A stretch of 21,029 nucleotides of DNA, from positions 1-21,029 of the forward strand of contig JAFVCR010000020.1 of the NCBI GenBank assembly GCA_017479035.1, given 5' to 3'. Both the position numbers and the translations under genes were made by a program. The notes below the pieces were generated by a model. That model worked only from the letters and a program-made list of their open reading frames with translations. It made no database searches and had not been told where the DNA came from. Below, one piece after another: positions 1 through 7,704 of this stretch. This stretch comes from Kiritimatiellia bacterium. Its GTDB lineage: Bacteria; Verrucomicrobiota; Kiritimatiellia; RFP12; UBA1067. Positions within the stretch are counted from its first letter, which is position 1; every line of letters begins with the position of its first letter.

Positions 1-19
1 CCAAAAATCCGGAATAAGG
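1..19. repeat. Dispersed 19-bp repeat, copy 1
   Basis: The first 19 bases match 9898-9916 at 18 of 19 positions (consensus ccaaaaatccggRataagg). In both places the repeat lies a few dozen bases upstream of a TTGCAT / TGCTATAAT promoter (guaB and ispD). The window edge may cut a longer repeat. The function is unknown. Confidence 0.55.
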
Positions 20-63
20 GTGTTCCCCGCGCGCGCTCAATGGATTGCTTTTCCGCTTTTTGC

Positions 64-93
64 TTGCATTTCAGCCAGTAAATGTGCTATAAT
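64..93 (+). promoter_or_regulatory. guaB promoter, sigma70-like with extended -10
   Basis: The -35 is TTGCAT at 64-69 and the -10 is TATAAT at 88-93, with an 18-bp spacer. TGC directly precedes the -10 (extended -10). The predicted start near base 100 gives a leader of about 20 nt, with a CGGGAG ribosome site at 108-113. The ispD promoter near 9950 is very similar. Confidence 0.75.
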
Positions 94-119
94 CAACCAA
101 TTCATTTCGGGAGTATGCA

Positions 120-1616
120 ATGGCTAATCTTTATGTTGACAAGTTCATGGCGGCTTTTCCTTTTGAGGGGCTGACCTACGATGACGTGACGCTAGTTACG
201 CAATATGCGGACTTCCTGCCTGACGAGGCAAGCCTTGAGACGCGCCTCACCTCGCGCATGAAAATCAACATTCCCTTCATCTCCGCCGCGATGGACACCG
301 TCACCGAAGACAAAATGGCCATCGCTATGGCTCTCGCCGGCGGCATCGGCGTGATACACAAGAATCTCGAAAACGAAGAACAGGCCGCGCAAGTCCGCCG
401 CGTGAAGAATTATCTAAACGGCCTCATCGCCAAGCCCGTGTGCTTCCATCAGGACGACGACATTTCCTTCCTCCGTGCGGAAAAGAAACGCATGGGTCTC
501 AAGTTCAACGGCTTCCCCGTCCTTGACAGCGAAGAGAGGCTCGTGGGCATGATAACAGGCTCCGATTTGCGTTTCGCGCCGCAGAACGCGCGCAAACTGC
601 GCGATGTTATGACGAAGACCTCCATCACGTCACACCCCGGCACCACGCTGAAGGAAGCCTACGACATCATGGTGGCGGAGAAGATCGGCAAACTCCCGTT
701 GGTCGATGCCGACGGCCGTCTCGCAGGCTTGTATTCTTTCACTGACGTGCAGGAGATAGTGGAAAACAAAGACTCCACCATCAATCGCGATGCAAAATTC
801 CGCCTGCGCGTTTCCGCCTCCGTTTCCGGCGGCAAGGGAGATTACGAGCGCATGGAACGCTTGGCCGATGCTGGAGTTGACGTGGTGGTGGTGGATTCCG
901 CTCACGGCCACTCCAAGGGCATCATGGATATGACCTCGTGGATTGTGAAGCATTACCCCGAAATCGACGTGATCGCCGGCAACATCGCTACAGGCGATGC
1001 CGCGGTGGCGTTGCGCGATGCCGGTGCGCACGCAGTGAAGGTCGGCATCGGCCCTGGTTCCATTTGCACCACGCGCGTAGTGTGCGGCGTGGGCATACCA
1101 CAGTTGACGGCGGTCTACAATGCGGCCAAGGCATTGGAGGGATCGATCCCCGTGATTGCGGATGGCGGCATCAAACTTTCCGGCGACGTCCCCAAGGCTA
1201 TCGCGGCAGGCGCTTCCACTGTAATGCTGGGCAGCGTCCTTGCCGGCACGGAAGAATCCCCCGGCGAGAAGATTTATTCCAACGGGCGGCAGTATGTGGT
1301 GTATCGCGGCATGGGTTCGATGGCTGCGCTCAAGAACGGCAAAGGCTCGCGTGCGCGCTATTTCCAGGACAACGAAGCCGAGGATGATCTCGTCCCGCAG
1401 GGAATCGAAGGCATGGTGCCTTATTCCGGCCACGTGCATTCCATCATGACGCAGTTCTGCGGCGGGCTGAAAGCATCGCTCGGCTACTGCGGCACGCGCA
1501 CTATCGCCGAACTGCAGGAACGCGGCAAGTTCTACCGCGTCACAGCGGCGGGTCTGCGCGAAGCACGCCCCCACGACATAACCATCACCAAAGAAGCGCC
1601 GAACTATCGCGCGTAA
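120..1616 (+). CDS. guaB: IMP dehydrogenase GuaB
   Basis: Inosine-5'-monophosphate dehydrogenase oxidises IMP to XMP with NAD+, the first committed step of GMP synthesis in the cytoplasm. The 498 residues match the usual bacterial length of about 490. The N-terminus has the DDVTLV motif (21-26). A CBS pair is inserted at roughly 105-215 (GFPVLD, KLPLVDADG). The catalytic loop GPGSICTTR places the nucleophile at Cys316. The phosphate-binding segments are ADGGIK (347-352) and GMGS (397-400), and an Arg-Tyr pair at 413-414 fits the flap. The C-terminal LREARPHD is typical of the family. The ATG at 120 has a purine-rich ribosome site 6 bases upstream. The gene stands alone and ends 7 bp from the convergent LpxC-family gene, with no terminator hairpin visible between them. 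Confidence 0.97.
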   Translation: MANLYVDKFMAAFPFEGLTYDDVTLVTQYADFLPDEASLETRLTSRMKINIPFISAAMDTVTEDKMAIAMALAGGIGVIHKNLENEEQAAQVRRVKNYLNGLIAKPVCFHQDDDISFLRAEKKRMGLKFNGFPVLDSEERLVGMITGSDLRFAPQNARKLRDVMTKTSITSHPGTTLKEAYDIMVAEKIGKLPLVDADGRLAGLYSFTDVQEIVENKDSTINRDAKFRLRVSASVSGGKGDYERMERLADAGVDVVVVDSAHGHSKGIMDMTSWIVKHYPEIDVIAGNIATGDAAVALRDAGAHAVKVGIGPGSICTTRVVCGVGIPQLTAVYNAAKALEGSIPVIADGGIKLSGDVPKAIAAGASTVMLGSVLAGTEESPGEKIYSNGRQYVVYRGMGSMAALKNGKGSRARYFQDNEAEDDLVPQGIEGMVPYSGHVHSIMTQFCGGLKASLGYCGTRTIAELQERGKFYRVTAAGLREARPHDITITKEAPNYRA

Positions 1617-1623
1617 GACACCG

Positions 1624-2646
1624 TCACGTCAGCAGATTGTGGCGGTAGAGATGGCGCACGGCGTCGCAATCCTGCGTGTGCCCGGCGCGGTAAGATACCA
1701 CAGTTCCGATGAAACGGTCTGCCCCTGTAAGGCACAACGCCGCCAACAGATCGAGTGCGGCGCGATGCCAGACGGGTTCGAGGAACTTGTCCGTGCCGTC
1801 GAGCGGGAAGCGTGGCTTGCCGTAGTATTTGCGCCCGTGGATGAGGATATTGTCGTTGTCGTAGCCGAGGTTGCGCGTATCGGCAAAGAGTTTGCCGATG
1901 GTCTTGGCAAGGAGATACTGGCGGTGCGTGGCGTTTGTGCGGGCGAGGGTGGCGCGGCGGAAAGTTTCAGGCGTTACGTCAAACACTATGCGTTGGCGGC
2001 CTATCACGGTGCGCCAGTCGATTGCCACATCGAGGCGCAGCACATGGCTGCCCGGAGCCGGCGGCAGAAACAGCAGGAAGTCCCCTCGCGTCCCGGCAAA
2101 GCCTATCGGTTCCTTGACGTATGTGAACGTGGCATCCTCCTGCGTCTCTACAATGCCGGCGTGTTCTATGGCCTTGACCAACGGAAGGGATGACGCATTG
2201 AAAAGCGGCGGGTCCCCCGTGGAGGTTTCGATCACGATATTGTCCACGCCCATGCCTAGTTTCAGCGCGATGATATGCTCTGCCATGCGCAGATAGTTGT
2301 GTGGCGAGCCGCTGCGCAGCACCAGATTGCGCGCGCTGGTCCACAGATTTGCTATATCTACTGCGGTGTCGAGCTGTTCGGGCTGGTCAGTCCTGCGGAT
2401 CCACCATCCGGGCATTTGCGCCGGCGCGAACGTGATGGTGGCTTTGCGCTTGCCTTTGAACGTCCCCACGCCGGCTACGCTTTGCGCCTTGGCAATAGTG
2501 CGGCGCTTGAGCGGGAAGGGGTCTTTTTCGCCGGTGAGGCGCACATCGTCCACTCGTTGGGCATGGAAGCGTTCAAGTGCGCGGGCGAATGCTTTTTCAT
2601 CGCCCACGATGCGTAGCGGCTGGTTGTAGGTGAAGTCGGTATTCAT
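1624..2646 (-). CDS. lpxC: LpxC-family UDP-3-O-acyl-N-acetylglucosamine deacetylase, divergent
   Basis: LpxC is the zinc amidase that commits UDP-3-O-acyl-GlcNAc to lipid A synthesis. Seen here, in order: domain-1 motif GVGTFKGKRKATITFAP (59-75) with RRTD (84-87), matching the family's GIGLHSGK and FRRTD; AEH at 122-124, matching the catalytic Glu and first zinc His; DNIVIE (135-140); a DxxPLFNASSLP-like stretch (145-155); and a C-terminal AGH (321-323), matching the conserved SGH. The second zinc motif is odd. E. coli has His-x3-Asp (H238/D242), whereas here it reads His294-x4-Asp299, one residue longer. The protein is about 340 residues against roughly 300, with some 45 extra residues at the N-terminus. 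It is the last gene of the - strand envelope operon, 6 bp after the thioredoxin-fold gene. The family is fairly sure; activity on the standard substrate is not. Confidence 0.78.
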   Translation of the reverse strand: MNTDFTYNQPLRIVGDEKAFARALERFHAQRVDDVRLTGEKDPFPLKRRTIAKAQSVAGVGTFKGKRKATITFAPAQMPGWWIRRTDQPEQLDTAVDIANLWTSARNLVLRSGSPHNYLRMAEHIIALKLGMGVDNIVIETSTGDPPLFNASSLPLVKAIEHAGIVETQEDATFTYVKEPIGFAGTRGDFLLFLPPAPGSHVLRLDVAIDWRTVIGRQRIVFDVTPETFRRATLARTNATHRQYLLAKTIGKLFADTRNLGYDNDNILIHGRKYYGKPRFPLDGTDKFLEPVWHRAALDLLAALCLTGADRFIGTVVSYRAGHTQDCDAVRHLYRHNLLT

Positions 2647-2652
2647 AGGCAG

Positions 2653-3324
2653 TCATCTTCTTGGAGAGGGTGCGTCCACCATGCGTTTGAGCGCGGGCGT
2701 AAACTCCGCCGGCATCCCCAACGATTCCATCGTAACTCGTATTATTTCATAGTATTCACCGGGTTTCGCACCCAGTTTCCACGATAGGCACGGCTTGCGC
2801 TCGCCCCTTCGATACGGGAAATACAACCACGAATACGGCCACTTGTTGTTGTTCTTGTCCAAGGCCGATTCCACGAACGCCCTCTCTGGCTCCTTGAGTT
2901 TGTCCAGATCAATCACCACGCCCTTGTATTTTTTCTTGTCTTTTGCCGCATTCTTGCCGGCATCATGCCCCTTGCCGCCTTTGTTCTTGCCTTTGCCGGC
3001 CTTGCCGTTGTCGTCTTTTTTCTGCGGAAGTTCCAGTACTAGCGTCACTAGGTTTTTCGATGCGTAGTCGCGCGTCCATGTGGCGTTCTTGATGACCTTG
3101 CCCACCAGTTCCTTCCCGGTTTGCGACCCCTTTAGCGTAAACACCAATAGTATCGGCTGCTCCAGCGCAAACGAAACATCCAGCGCCTCTTGCAAATCCG
3201 AATATACCGGCTTCTTCGTCCCTTTCCACGGTTTTGCGTTGGGGTCTCTCTCCGGGATGACGGGTGCGGCGGCGAACGCTGCAAATGTCGCCGCTGCCGC
3301 CAACAGGCAGAGTATTCTCTTCAT
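2653..3324 (-). CDS. Secreted thioredoxin-fold-like protein lacking the CxxC motif
   Basis: A 223-residue protein. Residues 1-20 (MKRILCLLAA followed by AATFAAFAAA) form a clear Sec signal peptide, so a periplasmic location is likely. Residues 46-100 (EALDVSFALEQPILLVFT, then NLVTLVLELP) resemble the start of thioredoxin_7-type domains, where a CxxC normally follows LLxFT. Here that site reads LKGSQTGKEL with no cysteine; the only cysteines are C6 in the signal peptide and C169. Residues 102-134 are a Lys/Gly-rich low-complexity insert. An in-frame extension upstream to 3405 exists, but the ATG at 3324 gives the signal peptide and an ATGA overlap with the MurC-like gene stop, so it was chosen. 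If the fold is right, the protein is probably not a disulfide oxidoreductase. The fold assignment is tentative. Confidence 0.72.
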   Translation of the reverse strand: MKRILCLLAAAATFAAFAAAPVIPERDPNAKPWKGTKKPVYSDLQEALDVSFALEQPILLVFTLKGSQTGKELVGKVIKNATWTRDYASKNLVTLVLELPQKKDDNGKAGKGKNKGGKGHDAGKNAAKDKKKYKGVVIDLDKLKEPERAFVESALDKNNNKWPYSWLYFPYRRGERKPCLSWKLGAKPGEYYEIIRVTMESLGMPAEFTPALKRMVDAPSPRR

Positions 3325-4607
3325 TGCTGTTTCGATTCCTTTCCGTCTATACGCTTCGCCAAGCGCCGTGCCAGATGCGGCAGCGCGGGATCTCTTGCGC
3401 CGCACACCGCCACCGCCATGCCGGGCGTAGCCGCCTCCGATTCTAGCAAAAACGCCTCTGCTTCGTCAAGCGTTTCCGCCAGGTTGACCTTTGCGCACGG
3501 ATCAAGCGCAATCATCGCTTTCACAAGGTCTTGCGAGTTTACGCTCCTGTCCGCAGTGCCGCCCGCATCGTACACCGGCGGCAATACAAGCACATCTTGC
3601 CTGCGCAGCGTATGCACGAACATCTCCGCAAGAGAGTCCTTCATTTTCCGCAGCGGCGCATACCCGTGCGGACGCCACATCATCGCCACACCCTGCGGAT
3701 GCAACTCCTGCAAGGCCACAAGTGCTGCTTTGAGTTTTTCCGTATTGTGGGCGTAGTCGTCGTAGACGCGCTCGCCTATTTTCTCGAGCCTGCGCACCAC
3801 GCCGCCGAACGTCCCCATCGCTTCGCGCACCCGCTCTGGCTCCACGCCCGGCAATGCCATGCGCGCCATCTGCATCGCCAGCAGCGCATTGGCGCGGTTG
3901 TGCTTGCCCGGCATGGGCAATTGCTCCATGCCGTTTTGCTCCGGCAGGCCTTTGCGTCCGTCCACCACCGGGCCTCCGCTACTTGATGCGATGAACGCAT
4001 CGAAGACGCGGTTCATTTCATCCTCGCCATAGTGGTCTGCACTGGCGTTTGTAACCACCACTCCCCACGGCTTGTATGCCACTAGGGATTTGTCGCTCTC
4101 GTCCGCTTCGATTACGGCAATTTCTCCCTTGCCGTTGCGCACGCTGCCCACGCGGGTGCCATCTGCGTCCCAGCCTGTCACCGCCGCGCCGTTCACTACC
4201 AGCGGATCGGCTCCGAGTTCTGCGAGTATATGCCCCAGCATGGCCGTAACGGTTGATTTCCCGCACGTTCCAGTTACTGCTATCAACCTGCGTTTGTTGA
4301 CGATTTCCGCCAACGCCTTTGCGCGGTGGACTACTCTCACGCCGGCTTTCTCCGCCGCCGCAAGCCCCGGGTGGTTCGCCTCTATCGCAGTGGTTATCAC
4401 AAGCGCGTCAACCGAGCCGTCGATACCCGCGCCGCCCGCCTCCGGGAAGAACTTTACTCCCTCGCGCCGCAGCGTTTCCAGCGTTTCGCTTGTGCCGCCC
4501 TTGTCGAGCTCCCTGTCTGCGCCTTGCACGGCGTATCCCATGTCGAGATACGCCTGTGCAAGCGCGCTCATCCCCACGCCCCCGATGCCAAGCAGATGGA
4601 TCTTCAT
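3321..4607 (-). CDS. Short MurC-like Mur ligase
   Basis: This is an ATP-dependent Mur ligase family protein closest to MurC (UDP-N-acetylmuramate--L-alanine ligase). Seen: N-terminal Rossmann motif GIGGVGMS (7-14), P-loop GTCGKST (113-119), EADESDKS (167-174), DH (191-192), GKHNRANAL (234-242), FGGVVRRLE (267-275) and DDYAHN (283-288). At 428 residues it is shorter than usual MurC (about 460-490). The missing part lies in the central domain: only about 40 residues separate ADHYGEDE from GKHN, where canonical MurC has far more. The P-loop reads GTCGKST, not GTHGKTT, which recalls MurC-like paralogues described as GTSGKST. The gene lies in an envelope operon, not a division and cell wall cluster. 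It may be the cell's only MurC, a recycling ligase or a paralogue with another substrate; the sequence does not decide. It starts 4 bp after the AsmA-like gene. Confidence 0.82.
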   Translation of the reverse strand: MKIHLLGIGGVGMSALAQAYLDMGYAVQGADRELDKGGTSETLETLRREGVKFFPEAGGAGIDGSVDALVITTAIEANHPGLAAAEKAGVRVVHRAKALAEIVNKRRLIAVTGTCGKSTVTAMLGHILAELGADPLVVNGAAVTGWDADGTRVGSVRNGKGEIAVIEADESDKSLVAYKPWGVVVTNASADHYGEDEMNRVFDAFIASSSGGPVVDGRKGLPEQNGMEQLPMPGKHNRANALLAMQMARMALPGVEPERVREAMGTFGGVVRRLEKIGERVYDDYAHNTEKLKAALVALQELHPQGVAMMWRPHGYAPLRKMKDSLAEMFVHTLRRQDVLVLPPVYDAGGTADRSVNSQDLVKAMIALDPCAKVNLAETLDEAEAFLLESEAATPGMAVAVCGARDPALPHLARRLAKRIDGKESKQQ

Positions 4608-4611
4608 CGAT

Positions 4612-5757
4612 TTACTTGAAGAGCCCGCCGGCGGATTTCAGCAACCCGGAAGCCGTATCCACTGCGCCGCCGCCGATGTTCTTGAGCGTGTCCACTGTAG
4701 CATCCGCAGCCGCTCCCACGTCCACGTTCTTCAACGCGTCTGTTGCCGTGCCAAGCGCATCCGTTGCAAGATCCGCCGCGCCGGAGCCGACGTTTTTCAA
4801 CGTATCCGCAGCCGCGCCCACATCCACATTCTTCAACGCATCCGTAGCCGTACCGAGTGCACCCGTTGCAAGATCCGCCGCGCCGGAGCCAACGTTTTTC
4901 AACGCATCCGTTGCCGCGCCCACGTCCACATTCTTCAATGCGTCCGTGGCCGTGCCAAGCGCACCCGTTGCAAGATCCGCCGCCGCGCCGATAGCCTGCC
5001 CGCCGATTTTCAACGCACCCGCGCCGAGCGCGCCTGCAAATTCGGTAAGGCCTCCCGCCACCGCAACGAGTTTGTTCCAGATGTAGAGCGGCAGTTCCTT
5101 GAGAGTCATCTCGCTTTCCTTGCCAATGTCGGTGAGATGGATTGTCACCGGCACGGGGATAGTCACAAGCCCGTAGCGGAAGGAGATGTTCTTCAGCGTG
5201 AGATCTTCTATCACTACCTTCTTGTTGCCGGCATCGCTCTTGTCTTCTTCCTCTTCTTCATCCTTTTCTTCGTCGCCAAGGACGTTCTTCAGGATCCAGT
5301 CGAAGTTGCTGCCCTTGAACTCGGGGTCTGCCGGATCTTTGTAATCAACGTAACTTGCAAAGAAGCCGTCAAGCGTTATTTCGTGGATCAAGATGTTGTC
5401 CGTCACGAGCGACGGGAAATCCGCCACTACGCGGAACGTGCCAATCTTCACCGCGTCTTCCACGCTGCATCCTTCCGGGTTCGACAGCGTCATATCGTTC
5501 AACTCCACTCGCCCCGTGTATGGATTGAACGTGAAATTCCCGATGTTGAAGCCTGTTTTCGTAATGCCCGGCACCACGCAGTTTGCCACGCCCTTTACCG
5601 TAGGCCCCACCCACAGCGGCGCGGCCGCCAGCAGCACCAGTGCCAGCACCACCGTTATGCCGAGCGTCCACAATAGAGCTTTTGCGATTTTGGCAAGGCA
5701 GCCTTTGGACTTTGGGGCTTCCTGCTCTGTCGTTCCGGTTTCGTTGTTGTCGGCCAT
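4612..5757 (-). CDS. AsmA-like membrane-anchored protein with C-terminal tandem repeats
   Basis: A 381-residue protein. A hydrophilic N-terminus of about 22 residues is followed by one membrane segment (about 25-50). Next come two blocks typical of AsmA/DUF748-type envelope proteins: IGNFTFNPYTGRVELNDMTL (72-91) with LSNPEG, then NILIHEITLDG (121-131), and later VVIEDLTLKNISFRYG (181-196). An acidic stretch (GDEEKDEEEEEDKSD, 161-175) lies between. The last ~125 residues are Ala/Gly-rich, with three 34-residue repeats built on DLATGALGTATDALKNVDVG, probably amphipathic helices. Family members span the inner membrane and act in envelope lipid or outer-membrane homeostasis; that role is inferred here. 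The ATG at 5757 has an AAGGAG ribosome site 9 bases upstream. An extension to 5898 would overlap the CNNM gene and is unlikely. Confidence 0.75.
   Translation of the reverse strand: MADNNETGTTEQEAPKSKGCLAKIAKALLWTLGITVVLALVLLAAAPLWVGPTVKGVANCVVPGITKTGFNIGNFTFNPYTGRVELNDMTLSNPEGCSVEDAVKIGTFRVVADFPSLVTDNILIHEITLDGFFASYVDYKDPADPEFKGSNFDWILKNVLGDEEKDEEEEEDKSDAGNKKVVIEDLTLKNISFRYGLVTIPVPVTIHLTDIGKESEMTLKELPLYIWNKLVAVAGGLTEFAGALGAGALKIGGQAIGAAADLATGALGTATDALKNVDVGAATDALKNVGSGAADLATGALGTATDALKNVDVGAAADTLKNVGSGAADLATDALGTATDALKNVDVGAAADATVDTLKNIGGGAVDTASGLLKSAGGLFK
4709..5014 (-). repeat. Three tandem 102-bp in-frame repeats in the AsmA-like gene
   Basis: The units start at 4709, 4811 and 4913 on the + strand, exactly 102 bp (34 codons) apart. 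The first two are highly similar throughout; the third matches to about 4985 and then diverges. Differences are mostly single bases. The repeats encode DLATGALGTATDALKNVDVG plus AA(A/T)D-LKNVGSGAA. Confidence 0.9.
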
Positions 5758-5785
5758 AGCCTCGTCTCCTTCTTTGTTTGGTTGT

Positions 5786-6616
5786 TTATTGGTTTTCCAC
5801 ATTCGATGTTTTAAGGAAGTCGGTAAGCGCGGCGAGTATGTCTTCTTCGCCGATCCATCCCACCTCCTTGAAAGATTCCGCATCGTAGACCGCCGCAACG
5901 CGGCTTTTCGATTTCCTCATCACGGGCAGTATGTCGTCTGCACGCATGGTGGCGGGTATGCGCAATTCCACGCCCTCCGGCACTTGTTCCCTGTGCATGA
6001 GATCCTCCGCAAAGGATTCCTGCAGCTCGAGCACCTTTTCTATCATTGCCCGCTCGAACCCGGAAAGACGCGTTGCGGCCTCGCCGTCGTTGTCCACGAA
6101 ATCCAGCAACCCGTCGCGCGAAAGCACCGCATCCCTCCTGCGTTTCTCTTCGCCGAAAAGCCTCCTCGTGAATGCCGCGAACACTTCCACCACGGGCTTG
6201 AACGCCCACGCCGCCGCACGATACGCACCTGCCATCTCCATCGAGCCTTTCAGCGGCCCTATCGCAAATACGAGTTTCGGCAGATACTCCCCGCAGAACA
6301 CCATCGCAAGCGCGCTGCCCGCGCTCCACGTCCATCGCACCCATGCGCCGTCGTCCGCAAACCATTCCACCGCCGCCACCGCGCTTGCCGTTGAGAATGC
6401 CGAACCTGCAAGATTGTTCCCCACCAGCAATGTAGTAAGCATGCGGCTTTTGTCTTCCAGCGACTCCGCAAGCGATATTGCCTTCTTATCGCCCATGCGC
6501 ACAAGCCCTGCAAGCCGCGTGGGCGAGAGTGCCAGAACGCCGGTTTCCATTCCCGCGAAAAACGCCGCCGCCGCCAGCGCGGCTACCATCGCGCATGCAA
6601 GCACAAACCCCGTCAT
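5786..6616 (-). CDS. CNNM/CBS (HlyC/CorC-type) membrane protein, short form
   Basis: A 276-residue CNNM-domain protein of the CorB/CorC/HlyC family, related to Mg2+ and other cation transporters. The N-terminal hydrophobic helix carries FFAGMETGVLALSPTRL, the family's S/A-G-x-E-T signature. TTLLVGNNLAGSA (61-73) and CGEYLPKLVF (the GE-x2-PK motif) follow. The cytoplasmic part holds only one CBS-like unit (SRVAAVYDAE with VGWIGEEDIL), and there is no C-terminal CorC_HlyC domain. The start overlaps the upstream paralogue's stop (ATGA, 4 bp), so the two are translationally coupled and may form a heterodimer; that is inference. The AsmA-like gene follows after 28 bp. Confidence 0.88.
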   Translation of the reverse strand: MTGFVLACAMVAALAAAAFFAGMETGVLALSPTRLAGLVRMGDKKAISLAESLEDKSRMLTTLLVGNNLAGSAFSTASAVAAVEWFADDGAWVRWTWSAGSALAMVFCGEYLPKLVFAIGPLKGSMEMAGAYRAAAWAFKPVVEVFAAFTRRLFGEEKRRRDAVLSRDGLLDFVDNDGEAATRLSGFERAMIEKVLELQESFAEDLMHREQVPEGVELRIPATMRADDILPVMRKSKSRVAAVYDAESFKEVGWIGEEDILAALTDFLKTSNVENQ

Positions 6617-7551
6617 TTCCGCGCCTCCATGCCCACAGGCTCCGCCAGCACTTCCAGAATGTCGCCGCGTGTTATCATGCCGGCTGTCCCTCCCCAGCGA
6701 TCCTGCACAAGTGCCACCCGTTGCGACTTCTTCACCATTGCCACCAGCACATCGTCCAGCCTGTCGGAATCGCGCACTTCAAGCGGCTTTTGCACCACTC
6801 CTGCGGCCTTGTCGTAGAAGCCGTCCACGCAGTCTAGGCTGCCTCTGTAGACTGGCAGGAACGAATGCGCCACTTCTCGTGCCTCACGCGCCATTTCCCC
6901 TGGCGAGAGTTCCGCCTTCAGCCCCTGCATCCGCACGCGCGGTGTCATCTCGTTCACGGCGTAGAGTTCCGTCAGGCGCATCACACCTTCCACCATGTCC
7001 GCTTCGTCGGAATCGATAATACCGTTCTTCGCCGCGCTGCGCACCACCACCTTGAATTCGTGATCGCTCAACGGCCTGCGCTCCCGCGTTAGAAATTCCC
7101 CGAACACCCTCCGCGCCGCCACCATCGGTTTGGACAGCGGCCGCAATGCCACCATCCAGAATTTCAGCATCTTCACGCACGGTGCGGCCAATCCCTCCGC
7201 ATGGCGCATTGCATACTGTTTTGGCGAAACTTCCCCGAACACCAGCAGCAATATCGTGAAAAGCGGCACCGTGGCCGCCTCCGCGCCTCGCGGCCATATC
7301 TCTTTTAACGCAAGGTATCCCGTCCCCACCAGCGCAAAGTTCACTAGCGTATTCCCCGCAAGGATCGTGGCAAGCGGCAGAGCAGGATCCTTCAGCCATT
7401 CTTCTATCGCTGCCGCCGTCTTGGATTTTTTTGCTGCCATGCGTCTGCGCGACTTCGGCGTGAGCGAAAACAGCACCGTTTCGCTCGCGCTGAAAAACGC
7501 GCTCAAGCAGAACAATACCGCCGTCGCCGCGCACAATCCCCAAAATCTCAT
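6613..7551 (-). CDS. CNNM/CBS (HlyC/CorC-type) membrane protein
   Basis: A 312-residue CNNM-family membrane protein and first gene of the - strand operon. Seen: an N-terminal helix with SAFFSASETVLFSLTP, LATILAGNTLVNFAL (60-74), a third hydrophobic stretch ending in VFGEVSPKQYAMR (the GE-x2-PK motif), then a cytoplasmic CBS pair (VNEMTPRVRMQGL to LPVYRG, and VALVQDRWGGTAGMITRGDI). As in the downstream paralogue, the C-terminal CorC_HlyC domain is absent. Family members move or sense divalent cations, often Mg2+; the substrate here is unknown. The ATG at 7551 lies about 36 nt downstream of the predicted transcription start, with only a weak purine-rich ribosome site. Confidence 0.9.
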   Translation of the reverse strand: MRFWGLCAATAVLFCLSAFFSASETVLFSLTPKSRRRMAAKKSKTAAAIEEWLKDPALPLATILAGNTLVNFALVGTGYLALKEIWPRGAEAATVPLFTILLLVFGEVSPKQYAMRHAEGLAAPCVKMLKFWMVALRPLSKPMVAARRVFGEFLTRERRPLSDHEFKVVVRSAAKNGIIDSDEADMVEGVMRLTELYAVNEMTPRVRMQGLKAELSPGEMAREAREVAHSFLPVYRGSLDCVDGFYDKAAGVVQKPLEVRDSDRLDDVLVAMVKKSQRVALVQDRWGGTAGMITRGDILEVLAEPVGMEARK

Positions 7552-7593
7552 ATCACTCTTCGGTTCTCATCTTCCAGTTGTCATTTTGGCATC

Positions 7594-7622
7594 ATTCTAG
7601 CACAATACCACGCCCCTTGCAA
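7594..7622 (-). promoter_or_regulatory. Promoter of the CNNM-to-LpxC envelope operon
   Basis: On the - strand the -35 TTGCAA (7622-7617), a 17-bp spacer and the -10 TAGAAT (7599-7594), preceded by TGC, form a good extended -10 promoter. The predicted start is near 7587. The 30 bases 7593-7622 match the TPR-gene promoter (9663-9692) at 26 of 30 positions. Confidence 0.75.
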
Positions 7623-7648
7623 CCTAAATAAACGGCAACGGTAACTGA

Positions 7649-7677
7649 TTTCGTGTGTTTCGCGTATTCCGTGGTTG
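7649..7677. repeat. Short degenerate TTCGTG-type intergenic repeat
   Basis: TTTCGTGTG, TTTCGCGTA and TTCCGTGGTTG follow one another, a degenerate 9-bp periodicity. I recall similar strings as dispersed intergenic sequence in many environmental bacterial genomes; here only the local periodicity is seen. Confidence 0.35.
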
Positions 7678-7704
7678 CTCTTCCCGCATTCTTTCATTCC
7701 CGTT

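Noticed and set aside
630..1574. 314-codon open frame antisense to guaB
   Set aside because: It is a frame shadow of guaB with His/Ala/Arg-rich composition and no domain.
4072..5676. 534-codon open frame on the + strand
   Set aside because: It is antisense to the MurC-like and AsmA-like genes, His/Arg-rich with no family motif, and mirrors their repeats and G+C-rich codon bias.
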